Positions 28,059 to 37,685 of a stretch of DNA of 64,000 nucleotides are shown in pieces. Source of the DNA: Microbacterium mangrovi (GTDB taxonomy: Bacteria > Actinomycetota > Actinomycetes > Actinomycetales > Microbacteriaceae). The stretch is from positions 62,001 to 126,000 of the forward strand of contig NZ_JTDK01000002.1 in NCBI RefSeq assembly GCF_000802305.1, in the 5' to 3' direction. How positions within the stretch are numbered: the first letter of the stretch is position 1; each line of letters opens with the position of its first letter. Position numbers and translations under genes: made by a program. The notes under the pieces were generated by a model that had not been told where the DNA came from, made no database searches, and saw only the letters and a list, made by a program, of their open reading frames with translations.

Positions 28059-29180
28059 TCACAGCTCGGCGTGCAGCTGCCACACCCGGTCGGCGGCCTC
28101 GTGCCAGGAGAACGCGCGGCCGCGATCGGCCGCCAGCACGCCGAGGCGGTCCGCGGCCTGGGTGGATGCCAGCGCGCGCTGCAGCGCCTCGGCCAGCACG
28201 TCCGCATCGGTGTCGGCGGAATGGGTCTCCCCGACCACCAGTCCGCCGTCGACGATCGTCTCCCGGTGGTCGGGGGATGCCGCAGCGACGACCGGCACGC
28301 CCAGTCGCAGCGCCTCGACCACGCGCCACGGGAACGCGGAGCGGCGCGACGGGGCGACGAACGCGACCGCGGCATCCAGCACCGCGGCGCGGTCGGCGTC
28401 GCCGAGTCGTCCGCGGGTGTGCACCTGGCCGTCGCGGAGCCCGGCGGCCAGCGCCGCCGCGGCGACCTCGGGCATCTGGTCGTCGGGGCAGTCGATCACC
28501 ACGACCGGGAGGGCGATCCCGGCCCGGGCGACGGCGTCGAAGGCGGTGCGAAGGGCCGATGAGTCGGTGGCGTCGCCGGCGCAGACGATGCACCCGTCGG
28601 GGATGCCGAGAGTCCGCCGGCGGCCGACGGCATCCGTCGGCACTCCGAACGCGGCAGGCGCCGCGCCCGCGATCACGCGCACGCGCGCGCCGAGGCGCGT
28701 CATCTCACCCAGACGCTCGGCGATGGCGTGGGTGGGCACGACGACCGCATCCGCGTGCTTCTCCGCGCGCTTGAGCATCGCCTTGTTCCAGGCGACGGTG
28801 GTGCGCGGCATCCCGGACGGGGCATCCCACGCCTGCAGGTCCCAGAGCGTCACGACGACCTGGTCGTTGTCGTGCACCCGGTCGTGCCGCACGAGCGGGG
28901 CGAGCAGCGTCGGCGCGTGCACCAGTCCGCGCGGCGCCCCCGCGGACACGCCCATCTGCCACGCCGCCGCGAGCTCACGACGCCCGAGGCCGAGCCGGTG
29001 CACCTCCGCGAGCCCGGGGATCTTCACGATGTCGGCGCCCGAGGGCACGATCGCGGCGACGTCGCAGCCTGCCGGACTCGTCTCCACGAGCGCCGCGGCC
29101 AGCTCGCGCGACGCGGATGCGAGGGTCGGATCGGTCGCGGTGACGAGCTGATCGAGCACCACGCGAAGGGTCGTCGTCAT
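28059..29180 (-). CDS. GT4-like glycosyltransferase
   Basis: 373 aa with a GT-B layout. The N-terminal half includes VTLWDLQAWDAPSGMPRTT and DAVVVPTHAIAERLGEM. The C-terminal half has GRLGDADRAAVLDAAVAFV, SRRSAFPWRVVEALRLGVPV and VAAASPDHRETIVDGGLVV, the donor-binding E-x7-E-like region of GT4 enzymes. It probably adds one sugar to the linkage unit or side chain on the cytoplasmic face. The start is ATG 29180, with AGGA about 6 nt upstream. It lies 8 bp downstream of the LCP gene and is likely part of the same transcript. Confidence 0.82.
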   Translation of the reverse strand: MTTTLRVVLDQLVTATDPTLASASRELAAALVETSPAGCDVAAIVPSGADIVKIPGLAEVHRLGLGRRELAAAWQMGVSAGAPRGLVHAPTLLAPLVRHDRVHDNDQVVVTLWDLQAWDAPSGMPRTTVAWNKAMLKRAEKHADAVVVPTHAIAERLGEMTRLGARVRVIAGAAPAAFGVPTDAVGRRRTLGIPDGCIVCAGDATDSSALRTAFDAVARAGIALPVVVIDCPDDQMPEVAAAALAAGLRDGQVHTRGRLGDADRAAVLDAAVAFVAPSRRSAFPWRVVEALRLGVPVVAAASPDHRETIVDGGLVVGETHSADTDADVLAEALQRALASTQAADRLGVLAADRGRAFSWHEAADRVWQLHAEL

Positions 29181-29188
29181 GGGAGGTC

Positions 29189-30592
29189 CTACTTCGACGG
29201 AGACGGGGACGCCGGATGCAGCAGGCTCTGCAGGTGAGCCTGGATGGCGGCGACGTCCGGGTTGAATTGATCGACCCCCTGCTTGGGGACGAGCTGCATG
29301 GCCTGCACCTTCTCGGACCGGGACTTCACGCCGAGATCGGCGAGGTATCCGAGCATCCCCTCGGGGATGTCGGTCTTGAACAGGTTCTGACCGGCCGAGG
29401 CGACCTCGCGGAACCGCGTCAGAAGCGTCGTCGCGTTGACCTGATGCACGATCGCCTGCTCGAGCTGCGCCTGACGCTTCACGCGGTCCCAGTCGCTCGT
29501 CGTCTCGCGGGAGCGGGCGTACCACTGGGCGGTGTTGCCGTCCATGTGCTGCCGGCCGGGCTCGATCCAGCCCTTGGCCCATTCGCTGGCCGGCTGGCCC
29601 TTGTACTTGGGGCCGCCGCCGATCGGCAGCCGCTCGGTCACGGTGATGTCGACCCCGCCGAGCGCGTCGACGAGCTGCGCGAACCCGCCGTAGTTCATCA
29701 GCACGTAGTACTGGATCTTGATGCCGAGGATGCCCTCGAGCGCATCGCGGGTGGCCTCGATGCCCGGCGTCGAGCCCTGACTCTTCGCGTTCGGGTAGAG
29801 GGATGCCCCGTGCCCGCACACCACCACCTCGGTGTTGAGCTGGTTGATGCCCGGCCCCCATCCGCAGGTGGGGTCGGCGTGACCGGTGTGCACGGTCGGG
29901 TAGTAGGTGCGCATCGGGCTGCCCTTGGCGAACGGGAACCCGGCGAGGTCGCGCGGCACGCCGGTGGTGGTGATCGCCCCGGTCTCGGCGTTGATCGACA
30001 CCACCGAGATGCTGTCGAAGCGCATCGAGGTGCGCCCCTGCCCGTCGTCGCCGCCCAGCAGCATGATGTTGTAGTAGCCGTCGCTCGGGGCCTGCGACGG
30101 GCCGGATGCCCCGAACAGCGTGCCGAACGTGTCGCGCGCGGTCTGCGCGTAGCTGGCGCCGGTGAGGGCGCTGCCGGACGCGACGACCAGCAGGCCGATG
30201 GACAGGATCGGGATGCCCAGGCGCGTCCACGAGCGCACGCGCACGAGTCGCACCAGCCGCAGGGTGTCGATCGTCAGGATGATCCACAGGATCGCGTACG
30301 CGACCAGCAGCACCTCCGCGATCAGCAGCACGAACCCGTTGGTGACGAGGTCGAACATGGTGCGCCGCGACAGCAGCGACACGACGACGGTGACGATGAG
30401 CAGGGCCCACATCACGAGCGTCGAGACGAGGCCGAAGCGCCCCAGGCGACGGTTGCCGGCCAGCACCTGTGCGGATCCGGGGATGAGGAAGTTGAGCAGC
30501 ACGAGCCACCAGCCGCGGCGCGTCATCACCTGCTCGGATCCGTCGGGATGACGGATCGGCTGGGTGCGAAGGCCAAGGGATGCAGCGGTCAC
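29189..30592 (-). CDS. LCP (LytR-CpsA-Psr) family cell-wall polymer ligase
   Basis: 467 aa. The N-terminal third carries four hydrophobic spans (about 27-150), more than the single anchor of many LCP proteins. The extracytoplasmic LCP domain (about 170-400) has [53 protein letters not shown] and [18 protein letters not shown], including the acidic and arginine residues that bind the polyprenyl diphosphate. LCP enzymes move wall teichoic acids or other glycopolymers from the lipid carrier to peptidoglycan, so this fits as the final step of the locus. GTG 30592 overlaps the purE stop by 4 nt. Confidence 0.92.
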   Translation of the reverse strand: MTAASLGLRTQPIRHPDGSEQVMTRRGWWLVLLNFLIPGSAQVLAGNRRLGRFGLVSTLVMWALLIVTVVVSLLSRRTMFDLVTNGFVLLIAEVLLVAYAILWIILTIDTLRLVRLVRVRSWTRLGIPILSIGLLVVASGSALTGASYAQTARDTFGTLFGASGPSQAPSDGYYNIMLLGGDDGQGRTSMRFDSISVVSINAETGAITTTGVPRDLAGFPFAKGSPMRTYYPTVHTGHADPTCGWGPGINQLNTEVVVCGHGASLYPNAKSQGSTPGIEATRDALEGILGIKIQYYVLMNYGGFAQLVDALGGVDITVTERLPIGGGPKYKGQPASEWAKGWIEPGRQHMDGNTAQWYARSRETTSDWDRVKRQAQLEQAIVHQVNATTLLTRFREVASAGQNLFKTDIPEGMLGYLADLGVKSRSEKVQAMQLVPKQGVDQFNPDVAAIQAHLQSLLHPASPSPSK

Positions 30593-31134
30593 AGCGACGC
30601 CTTCAGCCGGCGGTTCTTCTCCTCCACCTGGGCTTCGAGGTCGGCCGCATACGCCTCGACCGCGTCGGCCACGGCGGGGTCTCCCACCCCGAGGATGCGC
30701 GCGGCGAGGAGGCCGGCGTTCTTGGCGCCGCCGATCGAGACGGTCGCGACGGGGATGCCGGCCGGCATCTGCACGATCGACAGCAGCGAGTCCATGCCGT
30801 CGAGCCGGGCCAGCGGCACGGGGACGCCGACGACGGGGAGGGCGGTGACCGATGCCAGCATCCCGGGCAGGTGCGCGGCGCCGCCGGCGCCCGCGATGAT
30901 CACGCGCAGCCCGCGCGCACGGGCGTCGCGCCCGTACCGGATGAGCTTGTCCGGGGTGCGATGGGCCGAGACGACCTCGACCTCGAACGGGATGCCGAAC
31001 TCGCCGAGGACCGCGGCGGCATCCTTCATGACCGACCAGTCCGAGTCGGACCCCATCACGACCCCGACCAGGGGGCGGGATGCGGAGGCGCCGGACTCGG
31101 GGCTGGACACGGTGGCGGGCTGCGGCTCAGTCAC
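30589..31134 (-). CDS. purE: N5-carboxyaminoimidazole ribonucleotide mutase
   Basis: 181 aa. [16 protein letters not shown] near the N-terminus, [11 protein letters not shown] with the catalytic His, [14 protein letters not shown], and [11 protein letters not shown]. It converts N5-CAIR to CAIR in purine synthesis, following PurK, whose gene lies 69 bp upstream on the same strand. About 20 extra N-terminal residues precede the core. GTG 31134 has TACCCT 6 nt upstream, so purE may have its own leaderless promoter. The stop overlaps the LCP gene start (GTGA). Confidence 0.96.
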   Translation of the reverse strand: MTEPQPATVSSPESGASASRPLVGVVMGSDSDWSVMKDAAAVLGEFGIPFEVEVVSAHRTPDKLIRYGRDARARGLRVIIAGAGGAAHLPGMLASVTALPVVGVPVPLARLDGMDSLLSIVQMPAGIPVATVSIGGAKNAGLLAARILGVGDPAVADAVEAYAADLEAQVEEKNRRLKASL

Positions 31135-31140
31135 CTGCTC

Positions 31141-31146
31141 AGGGTA
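31141..31146 (-). promoter_or_regulatory. -10 box TACCCT of purE
   Basis: TACCCT ends 6 nt before GTG 31134 in the purK-purE gap; leaderless pattern. Confidence 0.4.
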
Positions 31147-31203
31147 GGGCGCAACGCTGGAAATCGTCGCAACGGCGCGACGTTCCGGCGAACGGACAGG
31201 CTG

Positions 31204-32325
31204 TCACAGGAAGAGCGCGGCCGCGGCGCGGGCGTCGTAGGTGACGTCGTCGAGGGCGTCCCCGGTCGCGTTGACGTGGCCGACCTTGCGCCCCGGGCGC
31301 GGCTCCTTGCCGTAGGTGTGCACCTTGACGTCGGGGTGGGCGTGCAGGGCCGCCGGCATCCGGTCGCCGAGCGTGCCGTCGGTCGGGCCCCCGAGGATGT
31401 TCACCATCACGGTCCACGGGGCACGCGGCGTCGGGTCGCCGAGCGGCAGGTCGAGCACGGCCCGCAGGTGCTGCTCGAACTGGCTGGTCACGGCACCGTC
31501 CTGCGACCAGTGGCCGCTGTTGTGCGGCCGCATCGCGAGTTCGTTGACGAGCAGGCGGTCATCGGTGGTCTCGAACAGCTCCACGGCGAGCATGCCGGTG
31601 ACGCCGAGTCCTTCGGCGATGCCGGTGCCGATCCCGGCGGCGACCGCCTGCAGGCGCGGCGTGCTCTCCGGCGCCGGGGCGATCACCTCGGCGCACACGC
31701 CGTCGCGCTGTTCGGTGTGCACCACCGGGTACGCCCGCATGTCGCCGGAGGGACGACGGGCGACCTGCTGGGCGAGCTCGCGACGGAAGTCGACGAGCTC
31801 CTCGGCCAGCAGCGGCGAGCCGGCGGCGTCCGCGAACCAGTCGTCGGCGTCCGTGCCGGATGCCACGACCCGCACGCCCTTGCCGTCGTAGCCGCCGCGC
31901 GGCGTCTTCACGATCGCCCGGCCGCCGTTCTCGTCGAGGAACGCCTGCAGTTCGGCGGCGTCGTGCACGGCCGCCCACTCCGGCTGCGGGACGCCGAGCT
32001 CGGCGAGCTTGGCGCGCATCACGAGCTTGTCCTGCGCGTACTGCAGCGCCTCGGGACCCGGGTGCACCGCGACGCCCGCGTCAACGAGGGCGTGCAGCAC
32101 GTCCTGCGGGACGTGCTCGTGATCGAAGGTGATGACATCCACGTCCTGCGCGAAGGCGAGCACGGTCGGGGCGTCGCGGTAGTCGCCCACCGCGGTCGCG
32201 GCGATCGCCGCCGACATCCCGGGCTGCTCGGCGAGCACCCGGATCTCCACGCCGAGTTCGACCGCCGGTGCGATCATCATCCGTGCCAGCTGACCTCCAC
32301 CGACGACACCGACTCGCAGACCCAT
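31204..32325 (-). CDS. purK: N5-carboxyaminoimidazole ribonucleotide synthase
   Basis: 373 aa ATP-grasp enzyme. RVGVVGGGQLARMM at the N-terminus, FDHEHVP, the ATP-grasp stretch VKTPRGGYDGKGVRVV, LLAEELVDFRRELA, and NELAMRPHNSGHWSQDGA near the metal site. It carboxylates AIR using ATP and bicarbonate. The start is ATG 32325, with AGGAG at 5-6 nt; an in-frame codon at 32346 lacks support. It pairs with purE downstream. Confidence 0.96.
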   Translation of the reverse strand: MGLRVGVVGGGQLARMMIAPAVELGVEIRVLAEQPGMSAAIAATAVGDYRDAPTVLAFAQDVDVITFDHEHVPQDVLHALVDAGVAVHPGPEALQYAQDKLVMRAKLAELGVPQPEWAAVHDAAELQAFLDENGGRAIVKTPRGGYDGKGVRVVASGTDADDWFADAAGSPLLAEELVDFRRELAQQVARRPSGDMRAYPVVHTEQRDGVCAEVIAPAPESTPRLQAVAAGIGTGIAEGLGVTGMLAVELFETTDDRLLVNELAMRPHNSGHWSQDGAVTSQFEQHLRAVLDLPLGDPTPRAPWTVMVNILGGPTDGTLGDRMPAALHAHPDVKVHTYGKEPRPGRKVGHVNATGDALDDVTYDARAAAALFL

Positions 32326-32382
32326 GGTGCTCCTTCCGTCCGGCACCCATTCTCCCGCATGCGCGCGGAGCCGCAGGCACGC

Positions 32383-32970
32383 TCAGGACGCGGGAGCCGG
32401 GGGCATCGGGGGCATCGGGGGGATCGCCTGGCCGGGAAGGCTGCCGCCGTCGCGGTGGGCGAGCATCTGGCTCACCTCGACCTGGTCGATGAGCACCTCG
32501 TTCACGAGTCCGGCGGTGGGGACGTTCGTCAGGCGCATCGGCTGCTCGACGCCGTCGGACAGGGTGAGCGTGCCGGTGCCCCACGGGCGCTGCAGGATGC
32601 TGCGCCGCAGCGTGACGTGGTAGCCCCGCGCGTGGCTGAGCTCGCGGCGGTGCGAGAAGAGGATGCCGCGCCGCTCGATGACCCGGCGCGTGGTGATCGT
32701 GTACGTGTGCGTCCACCACGCGAGGAACGGCAGCAGGGCGAGGAGGAGGACCACGGCCGCAGCGACGGCGACCAGCATCCAGTTCTTCGCCCAGGGCCAC
32801 GGCAGGTTGTCGTAGAAGTACCCCGTCGCGCCCGCGGTGGCGATCAGCACCAGGGCCGGCCAGACGAGCCAGATGCCGTGCTTGCGGAAGCGCGCGACGC
32901 GCAGCTCGGGCGTCGGCGCGCCTTGCACCGGCACGAGCGGGCGGGTCATCGGCCCGATGGGCTGGGTCAC
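32383..32970 (-). CDS. PH-domain membrane protein
   Basis: 195 aa. Two hydrophobic segments (about 38-56 and 64-83, separated by PWPWAKNW) are followed by a bacterial PH domain (about 90-170): YTITTRRVIERRGILFSHRRELS and GTGTLTLSDGVEQPMRLTNV. A proline-methionine-rich tail ends the protein. Function is unknown. The position between purK and birA is shared with M. tuberculosis, as far as I recall. GTG 32970 is the likeliest start; ATG 32946 is possible. Confidence 0.8.
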   Translation of the reverse strand: MTQPIGPMTRPLVPVQGAPTPELRVARFRKHGIWLVWPALVLIATAGATGYFYDNLPWPWAKNWMLVAVAAAVVLLLALLPFLAWWTHTYTITTRRVIERRGILFSHRRELSHARGYHVTLRRSILQRPWGTGTLTLSDGVEQPMRLTNVPTAGLVNEVLIDQVEVSQMLAHRDGGSLPGQAIPPMPPMPPAPAS

Positions 32971-33146
32971 CCCTCTATTGTGCGCCCGCAAGCCGGGAAT
33001 CCCGTGACCGCGCCGGCGCGCGTCCGGGGCGAGCCGTACCCGACGGATTCAGGACGACCTCATCAGGTTTTCCGAGCCGATCGGGCGTACGTTCAGCGTC
33101 AGCCCGTCCCCCCGACGAAGTGTGCGTCAACCCCCGAAGGACCGCC

Positions 33147-34679
33147 ATGTCGACCTCATCCCCCACCCTGGACCCCGCCCCGGAACACGAGCCCGAGCAT
33201 CAGCTCAAGGAGAACGGCGTCTCGGGCCTCGGCTCGGTCGTCATGGCCGTCGCCGGCACCGCGCCCGCCTACTCCATCGCCGCCAGCACGGCGCTCATCA
33301 TCGCCGCCGCAGGCCTGGCCGCGCCGGCGGCGCTGCTGTGGTGCGGCATCCCGATGCTCGGCATCGCGTTCGCCTTCTCGTACCTCGGCCGCGCCGACGT
33401 GAACGCCGGCGCCTCCTATTCCTGGGTGGGCCGCGCCCTGCACCCGGTGCTCGGCTACCTGTCCGGATGGTCGCTGGTGATCTCGGCCACCATCTTCATG
33501 GTCGCCGGAGCACTGCCGGCCGGCCAGTACACCGTGTCGCTGTTCAACGAGCAGGCCGCGAGCAACACGGGGCTCGTCACCGCCATCGGCGCGGTGTGGT
33601 TCCTCGTGATGGCCGTCTGCGTGCTGGTCGGCGTCACCGTCACCGCGACCGCGCAGTGGATCATGTCGTCCATCGAAGTCGGCATCCTCGTCGTCTTCGG
33701 CATCGTCGCGCTCGTGAAGGCGATGGCCGGCGTGCACACCTCCGGCGCCGCGTTCTCCTGGTCGTGGCTGGGCTTCAGCCACTTCAGCGGCCTCGGCGGC
33801 TTCATCGGCGCCGCCCTCATCGCCGCCTTCTACTACTGGGGCTGGGATGTCAGCGCCAACCTCAACGAAGAGACCCACAACGGCAAGAAGGCGTCGGGCC
33901 TGGGCGGCATCATCGGCGTGATCATCGTGTTCCTGCTCTTCGAGGTGTTCACCATCGCCGTCCAGGTGATGCTGCCGGAGAAGACGATCCAGAACAGCAG
34001 CAACCTCATCGGCGAGCTCGGCCAGGCGATCATCCCCGGCATCGGCGGCAAGATCCTCATCCTCGCGGTCATGCTCTCCACCGTGGCGACGCTCGAGACG
34101 ACCCTCATCCAGGTCACCCGCTCCCTGTTCGCGATGGGTCGCGACCGCACCCTGCCGAAGGCCTTCGGCCGCACCCACGCCAAGTGGAAGACGCCCGCGT
34201 TCGCCACGCTCGTGGTCACCGGCGTCTCGCTCGTGCTGTTCATCGGCTCGAACTTCCTCGGCAGCGTCGGCACGATCATGGGCGCCGCGATCAACTCCAT
34301 CGGCTTCCAGATCGCGTTCTACTACGCCCTCGCCGGCACCGCCGTCGTGGTCGCGTACCGCAAGCACATCTTCAAGTCGGTGAAGAACTTCATCTTCATC
34401 GGCCTGTGGCCGGCGATCGGCGCGATCTTCATGGCGGTGCTGTTCGTGCTGTCGATCCCCAACCAGTTCAAGTCGAACGACCCCGGCACCGCGTGGCTCA
34501 TCCTCGCGATCGGCGTCGGCACCATCGCGATCGGGCTCGTGCCCATGGCGATCTATTGGCGAAAGGGCGCGAAGTACTTCACCCGGCGCCCCCTGGAGAC
34601 CGACGACGAGATCACCCCGGCGACCGTGAACATCGCCGTGCACGACGCCCGCACGGATCCGGCGCACTTCCGGGAGTAG
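33147..34679 (+). CDS. APC-family amino acid permease
   Basis: 510 aa with about twelve membrane segments. The start of the membrane domain, VMAVAGTAPAYSIAASTALI, contains the G-T-A-P-x-Y unwound-helix motif typical of the superfamily, and ASYSWVGRALHPVLGYLSGW follows. A large central helix set includes FYYWGWDVSANLNEET. It probably imports an amino acid or related amine with H+ or Na+; the substrate cannot be assigned. The start is ATG 33147, with GAAGGA 6 nt upstream. It sits between the PH-domain gene and birA, where I believe M. tuberculosis has no permease, so it may be an insertion. It ends 12 bp from the birA stop. Confidence 0.9.
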   Translation: MSTSSPTLDPAPEHEPEHQLKENGVSGLGSVVMAVAGTAPAYSIAASTALIIAAAGLAAPAALLWCGIPMLGIAFAFSYLGRADVNAGASYSWVGRALHPVLGYLSGWSLVISATIFMVAGALPAGQYTVSLFNEQAASNTGLVTAIGAVWFLVMAVCVLVGVTVTATAQWIMSSIEVGILVVFGIVALVKAMAGVHTSGAAFSWSWLGFSHFSGLGGFIGAALIAAFYYWGWDVSANLNEETHNGKKASGLGGIIGVIIVFLLFEVFTIAVQVMLPEKTIQNSSNLIGELGQAIIPGIGGKILILAVMLSTVATLETTLIQVTRSLFAMGRDRTLPKAFGRTHAKWKTPAFATLVVTGVSLVLFIGSNFLGSVGTIMGAAINSIGFQIAFYYALAGTAVVVAYRKHIFKSVKNFIFIGLWPAIGAIFMAVLFVLSIPNQFKSNDPGTAWLILAIGVGTIAIGLVPMAIYWRKGAKYFTRRPLETDDEITPATVNIAVHDARTDPAHFRE

Positions 34680-34691
34680 CGACGGCGCGCC

Positions 34692-35465
34692 TCACCGCAC
34701 GTGGACGACGTCCCCCGCCGACAGTGCACGCTCGCCCACGTCGGATGCCACCACCAGGCGTCCGTCGTCGTCGAGGCGTTCGGCGCGGCCGGAGACCGTC
34801 GACCCGTCGGGCAGGGACACCCGCACCTCGCGGCCGATCGTCGCGCACACCGTCTGCACCGAGGAGCGCACGGCGTCGGACGCCCCGCCGGCGAGCGCGG
34901 CGAGAGCCCGGTCGAGTCCGTCGACGTAGTCGGCGATCAGGGCGTCCTCGTCGGCGACCGCGCCGAGCACGGCGAAGGAGGTCGCGGTCGGAACCGGAAG
35001 CTCGTCGGCGGGCATGGTCGTGTTCACGCCCGAGCCGATGACGACGGCATCCGCGTCGCCGGGGACGACCTCGGCGAGGATGCCGCAGATCTTGTTCCCG
35101 TCCACGAGGACGTCGTTGGGCCACTTCATCCGCACAGAGTGCTGCGGCAGCTGCGCCGCGACGGCGTGCGTCATCGCGGCACCGGCCGCGAGGGGGATCC
35201 ACCCGCGCGCAGCGACCGGGATCGCCGACACCCGCACCAGCACAGAGACGGCCAGCGCGCGGCCGGGGCCCGCGACCCAGGTGCGGTCGAGGCGTCCGCG
35301 ACCACCCGTCTGATCGTGCGTGAGCAGCACCGCCAGGTGCGGCAGGGCGCCCGGGTCGGCCGCGGCCGCGGCGACCAGGTCGGCGTTCGTGGAGCCCGTT
35401 GCCGGGACGATCTCGACGCGGGAGGCGACGGCGGACAGGCGCGGGAACTGACCTTCGGTGGACAC
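34692..35465 (-). CDS. birA: Biotin-[acetyl-CoA-carboxylase] ligase
   Basis: 257 aa. The catalytic core has ATGSTNADL, HDQTGGRGRLDRTW (the biotinyl-AMP loop), KWPNDVLVDGNKICGILAE, and GSGVNTT. A C-terminal SH3-like domain ends at VGERALSAGDVVHVR. There is no N-terminal helix-turn-helix, so it is a monofunctional ligase, not a repressor. The nearest substrate is AccA (Lys555), encoded 7 kb downstream. GTG 35465 is leaderless, with TAGACT exactly 6 nt upstream. It diverges from accD. Confidence 0.95.
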   Translation of the reverse strand: MSTEGQFPRLSAVASRVEIVPATGSTNADLVAAAAADPGALPHLAVLLTHDQTGGRGRLDRTWVAGPGRALAVSVLVRVSAIPVAARGWIPLAAGAAMTHAVAAQLPQHSVRMKWPNDVLVDGNKICGILAEVVPGDADAVVIGSGVNTTMPADELPVPTATSFAVLGAVADEDALIADYVDGLDRALAALAGGASDAVRSSVQTVCATIGREVRVSLPDGSTVSGRAERLDDDGRLVVASDVGERALSAGDVVHVR

Positions 35466-35471
35466 CCGGCA

Positions 35472-35477
35472 AGTCTA
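35472..35477 (-). promoter_or_regulatory. -10 box TAGACT of birA
   Basis: TAGACT ends 6 nt before GTG 35465. It is about 90 bp from the divergent TAGTCT box of accD. Confidence 0.45.
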
Positions 35478-35563
35478 GGACCGACGGCCCGTTGGGAGGA
35501 TGTCCACCAAGTCTGTCGGATCGCCTTGTGCTGAGCCTCCAACCGTGCGCGCAGACCGATCGC

Positions 35564-35569
35564 TAGTCT
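35564..35569 (+). promoter_or_regulatory. -10 box TAGTCT of accD-accE
   Basis: TAGTCT lies 7 nt before GTG 35577; leaderless. It should drive accD and the overlapping accE. Confidence 0.45.
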
Positions 35570-35576
35570 GGAATCC

Positions 35577-37166
35577 GTGACGGATCAGCCGGACCTCTCT
35601 ACGACCGCGGCAAAAATCGCCGACCTGCGCGCACGCTACCAGGAGGCGGTGGTCGACTCCGAGGAGACCGCCAAGACCAAACAGCACGCCAAGGGCAAGC
35701 TCACCGCGCGCGAGCGCATCGAGCTCCTCCTCGACAAGGGCTCGTTCACCGAACTCGACGAGTACGTGCGCCACCGCACCACCGCGTTCGGCATGGACAA
35801 GGCGCGCCCCTACGGCGACTCGGTCGTCACCGGCACCGGCACCATCCACGGGCGCACCGTCGCGGTGTACTCGCAGGACTTCTCCACCTTCGGCGGCTCG
35901 CTCGGCGAGACCGCGGGCGACAAGATCATCAAGGTGATGGAGTTCGCGATGCGCTCGGGCATCCCCTGCATCGGCATCCTCGACTCCGGCGGCGCCCGCA
36001 TCCAGGAGGGCGTCATCGCCCTCGGCAAGTACGGCGAGATCTTCCGCCTCAACACTGCGGCGTCGGGCGTCATCCCGCAGATCTCGATCATCATGGGTCC
36101 CGCCGCGGGCGGGGCCGTGTACTCCCCCGCGCTGACCGACTTCGTCGTGATGGTCGACAAGACCAGCCAGATGTTCGTCACCGGACCCGACGTCATCAAG
36201 ACCGTCACCGGCGAAGACGTCGGCATGGAAGAGCTGGGCGGCGCGTACACGCACAACACCCGTTCCGGCGTCGCGCACTACCTCGCCGAAGACGAGGACG
36301 ACGCGATCGACTACGTGCGCACCCTCCTCGGCTATCTGCCCGACAACAACATGTCGGAGCTGCCGGTCTACGAGGCGGACTTCGAGTGGGAGACCACCGA
36401 CGCCGACCGCACGCTGAACACCATCGTGCCCGACTCGCCCAACCAGCCGTACGACATGCACACCGTCATCGAGCACGTGGTCGATGCCGGCGAGTTCATC
36501 GAGATCCAGCCGCTGTTCGCACCGAACATCGTGATCGGCTTCGGACGCGTCGAGGGCCGCACCGTCGGCATCATCGCCAACCAGCCCTCGCAGATGGCCG
36601 GGACGCTGAACATCGAGGCCGGCGAGAAGGCCAGCCGCTTCGTCCGCTTCTGCGACGCGTTCTCGGTGCCGATCGTCACCCTCGTCGACGTGCCCGGCTA
36701 CCTCCCCGGCACCGACCAGGAGTGGACCGGCGTCATCCGCCGCGGTGCGAAGCTGCTGTACGCCTACGCCGAGGCGACCGTTCCCCTCGTCACCGTCATC
36801 CTGCGCAAGGCCTACGGCGGCGCGTACATCGTGATGGGCTCCAAGCAGCTGGGCGCCGACATCAACCTCGCCTGGCCCACCGCCGAGATCGCGGTCATGG
36901 GCGGACAGGGTGCGGTCAACATCCTGTATCGCGGTGAGATCAAGCGGGCCGAGGAGGCCGGCGAGGACGTCGCCGCCGTCCGCGCGCGCCTCGCGAACGA
37001 ATACCTGTACAACGTCGCGTCGCCCTTCCTCGCGGCCGAGCGCGGCGAGCTCGACGGCATCATCGAGCCGGCGCAGACCCGCGTCTCGATCGCGAAGGCC
37101 CTCCGCTCGCTGCGCGGCAAGCGCGCGAGCATGCCGCCGAAGAAGCACGGGAACATTCCGCTGTGA
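35577..37166 (+). CDS. accD: Acyl-CoA carboxylase carboxyltransferase (beta) subunit
   Basis: 529 aa. Two crotonase-like halves: the N-terminal half has [29 protein letters not shown] and [18 protein letters not shown]. The C-terminal half has [43 protein letters not shown] and [22 protein letters not shown]. It transfers the carboxyl group from biotin on AccA to acetyl- or propionyl-CoA for malonyl/methylmalonyl-CoA supply. The AccD5-like order birA-accD-accE-maf-accA is typical of actinobacteria. It starts at GTG 35577 and overlaps accE by 4 nt. Confidence 0.95.
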   Translation: MTDQPDLSTTAAKIADLRARYQEAVVDSEETAKTKQHAKGKLTARERIELLLDKGSFTELDEYVRHRTTAFGMDKARPYGDSVVTGTGTIHGRTVAVYSQDFSTFGGSLGETAGDKIIKVMEFAMRSGIPCIGILDSGGARIQEGVIALGKYGEIFRLNTAASGVIPQISIIMGPAAGGAVYSPALTDFVVMVDKTSQMFVTGPDVIKTVTGEDVGMEELGGAYTHNTRSGVAHYLAEDEDDAIDYVRTLLGYLPDNNMSELPVYEADFEWETTDADRTLNTIVPDSPNQPYDMHTVIEHVVDAGEFIEIQPLFAPNIVIGFGRVEGRTVGIIANQPSQMAGTLNIEAGEKASRFVRFCDAFSVPIVTLVDVPGYLPGTDQEWTGVIRRGAKLLYAYAEATVPLVTVILRKAYGGAYIVMGSKQLGADINLAWPTAEIAVMGGQGAVNILYRGEIKRAEEAGEDVAAVRARLANEYLYNVASPFLAAERGELDGIIEPAQTRVSIAKALRSLRGKRASMPPKKHGNIPL

Positions 37167-37432
37167 GCGACGCTCGCGGCACAATGGACCCTATGACCCT
37201 CGCCGACGACTCGGACACGGATGCCGCGCCCCTGCGCGTCGAGGTGCTGCGCGGCAACCCCACGGACGAGGAGCTGGGCGCCCTGTTGGCCGTCGTCTCG
37301 ACCGCGTACGCCGAAGAGGCGGCCGACGCGCTCGCGGACGACGATCGGCGCCCGAGCGCCTGGTCGCTGTCGCAGCGGGGGCTGCGCCGACCCTTCGCGC
37401 GCGAGCGCGGCTGGAACAACTTCCCGGACTGA
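37163..37432 (+). CDS. accE: Acyl-CoA carboxylase epsilon subunit
   Basis: 89 aa. The conserved core [20 protein letters not shown] is at about 25-44, and the C-terminal [17 protein letters not shown] is typical of AccE/PccE peptides. The subunit stabilises the AccA-AccD holoenzyme in actinobacteria. GTG 37163 overlaps the accD stop (GTGA), and ATG 37193 would give a 79-residue protein. It is followed by a structured 250-bp gap with a strong terminator. Confidence 0.9.
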   Translation: MSDARGTMDPMTLADDSDTDAAPLRVEVLRGNPTDEELGALLAVVSTAYAEEAADALADDDRRPSAWSLSQRGLRRPFARERGWNNFPD

Positions 37433-37499
37433 AGACGGGCCGAATCGGAGCTGTCAGCGTTCTCTCAGGATTTGTCCCCCGAAATACCTACAGACGACC

Positions 37500-37620
37500 T
37501 CAAGCAACCGAGCGATACTAAATGTGCTGGAACGCTCTCAACGCGTTCGGCCGAACGATCAGTCCTGGGAAGACCGATCGTGAGTTCGGCCCTGGCCGAC
37601 GGTTTTTCGGGTAACCGTCC
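37500..37620 (+). other. Structured intergenic segment between accE and its terminator (possible small RNA or 3' UTR)
   Basis: No credible ORF. The segment contains a possible -10 (GATACT, 37514-37519), a perfect 12-bp palindrome GTTCGGCCGAAC (37545-37556), and a hairpin with arms GACGGTT and AACCGTC (37598-37619). It runs directly into the terminator at 37624-37656. The stems are seen directly; that they belong to an independent transcript is a guess. The alternative is a long accE 3' UTR. Confidence 0.3.
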
Positions 37621-37623
37621 GCC

Positions 37624-37656
37624 GAGGTGAGGGGCGGCAGAGCCGCCCCTCACCTC
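37624..37656 (+). terminator. Intrinsic terminator downstream of accE
   Basis: A perfect 15-bp stem (GAGGTGAGGGGCGGC with its complement) closed by a 3-nt AGA loop, followed by CACTCTTTTC. The T-rich tail is on the plus strand, so it serves accD-accE; the stem could also work for the convergent operon ending at 37686. Confidence 0.85.
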
Positions 37657-37685
37657 CACTCTTTTCTGCGGCTACTTCTCCGCCG

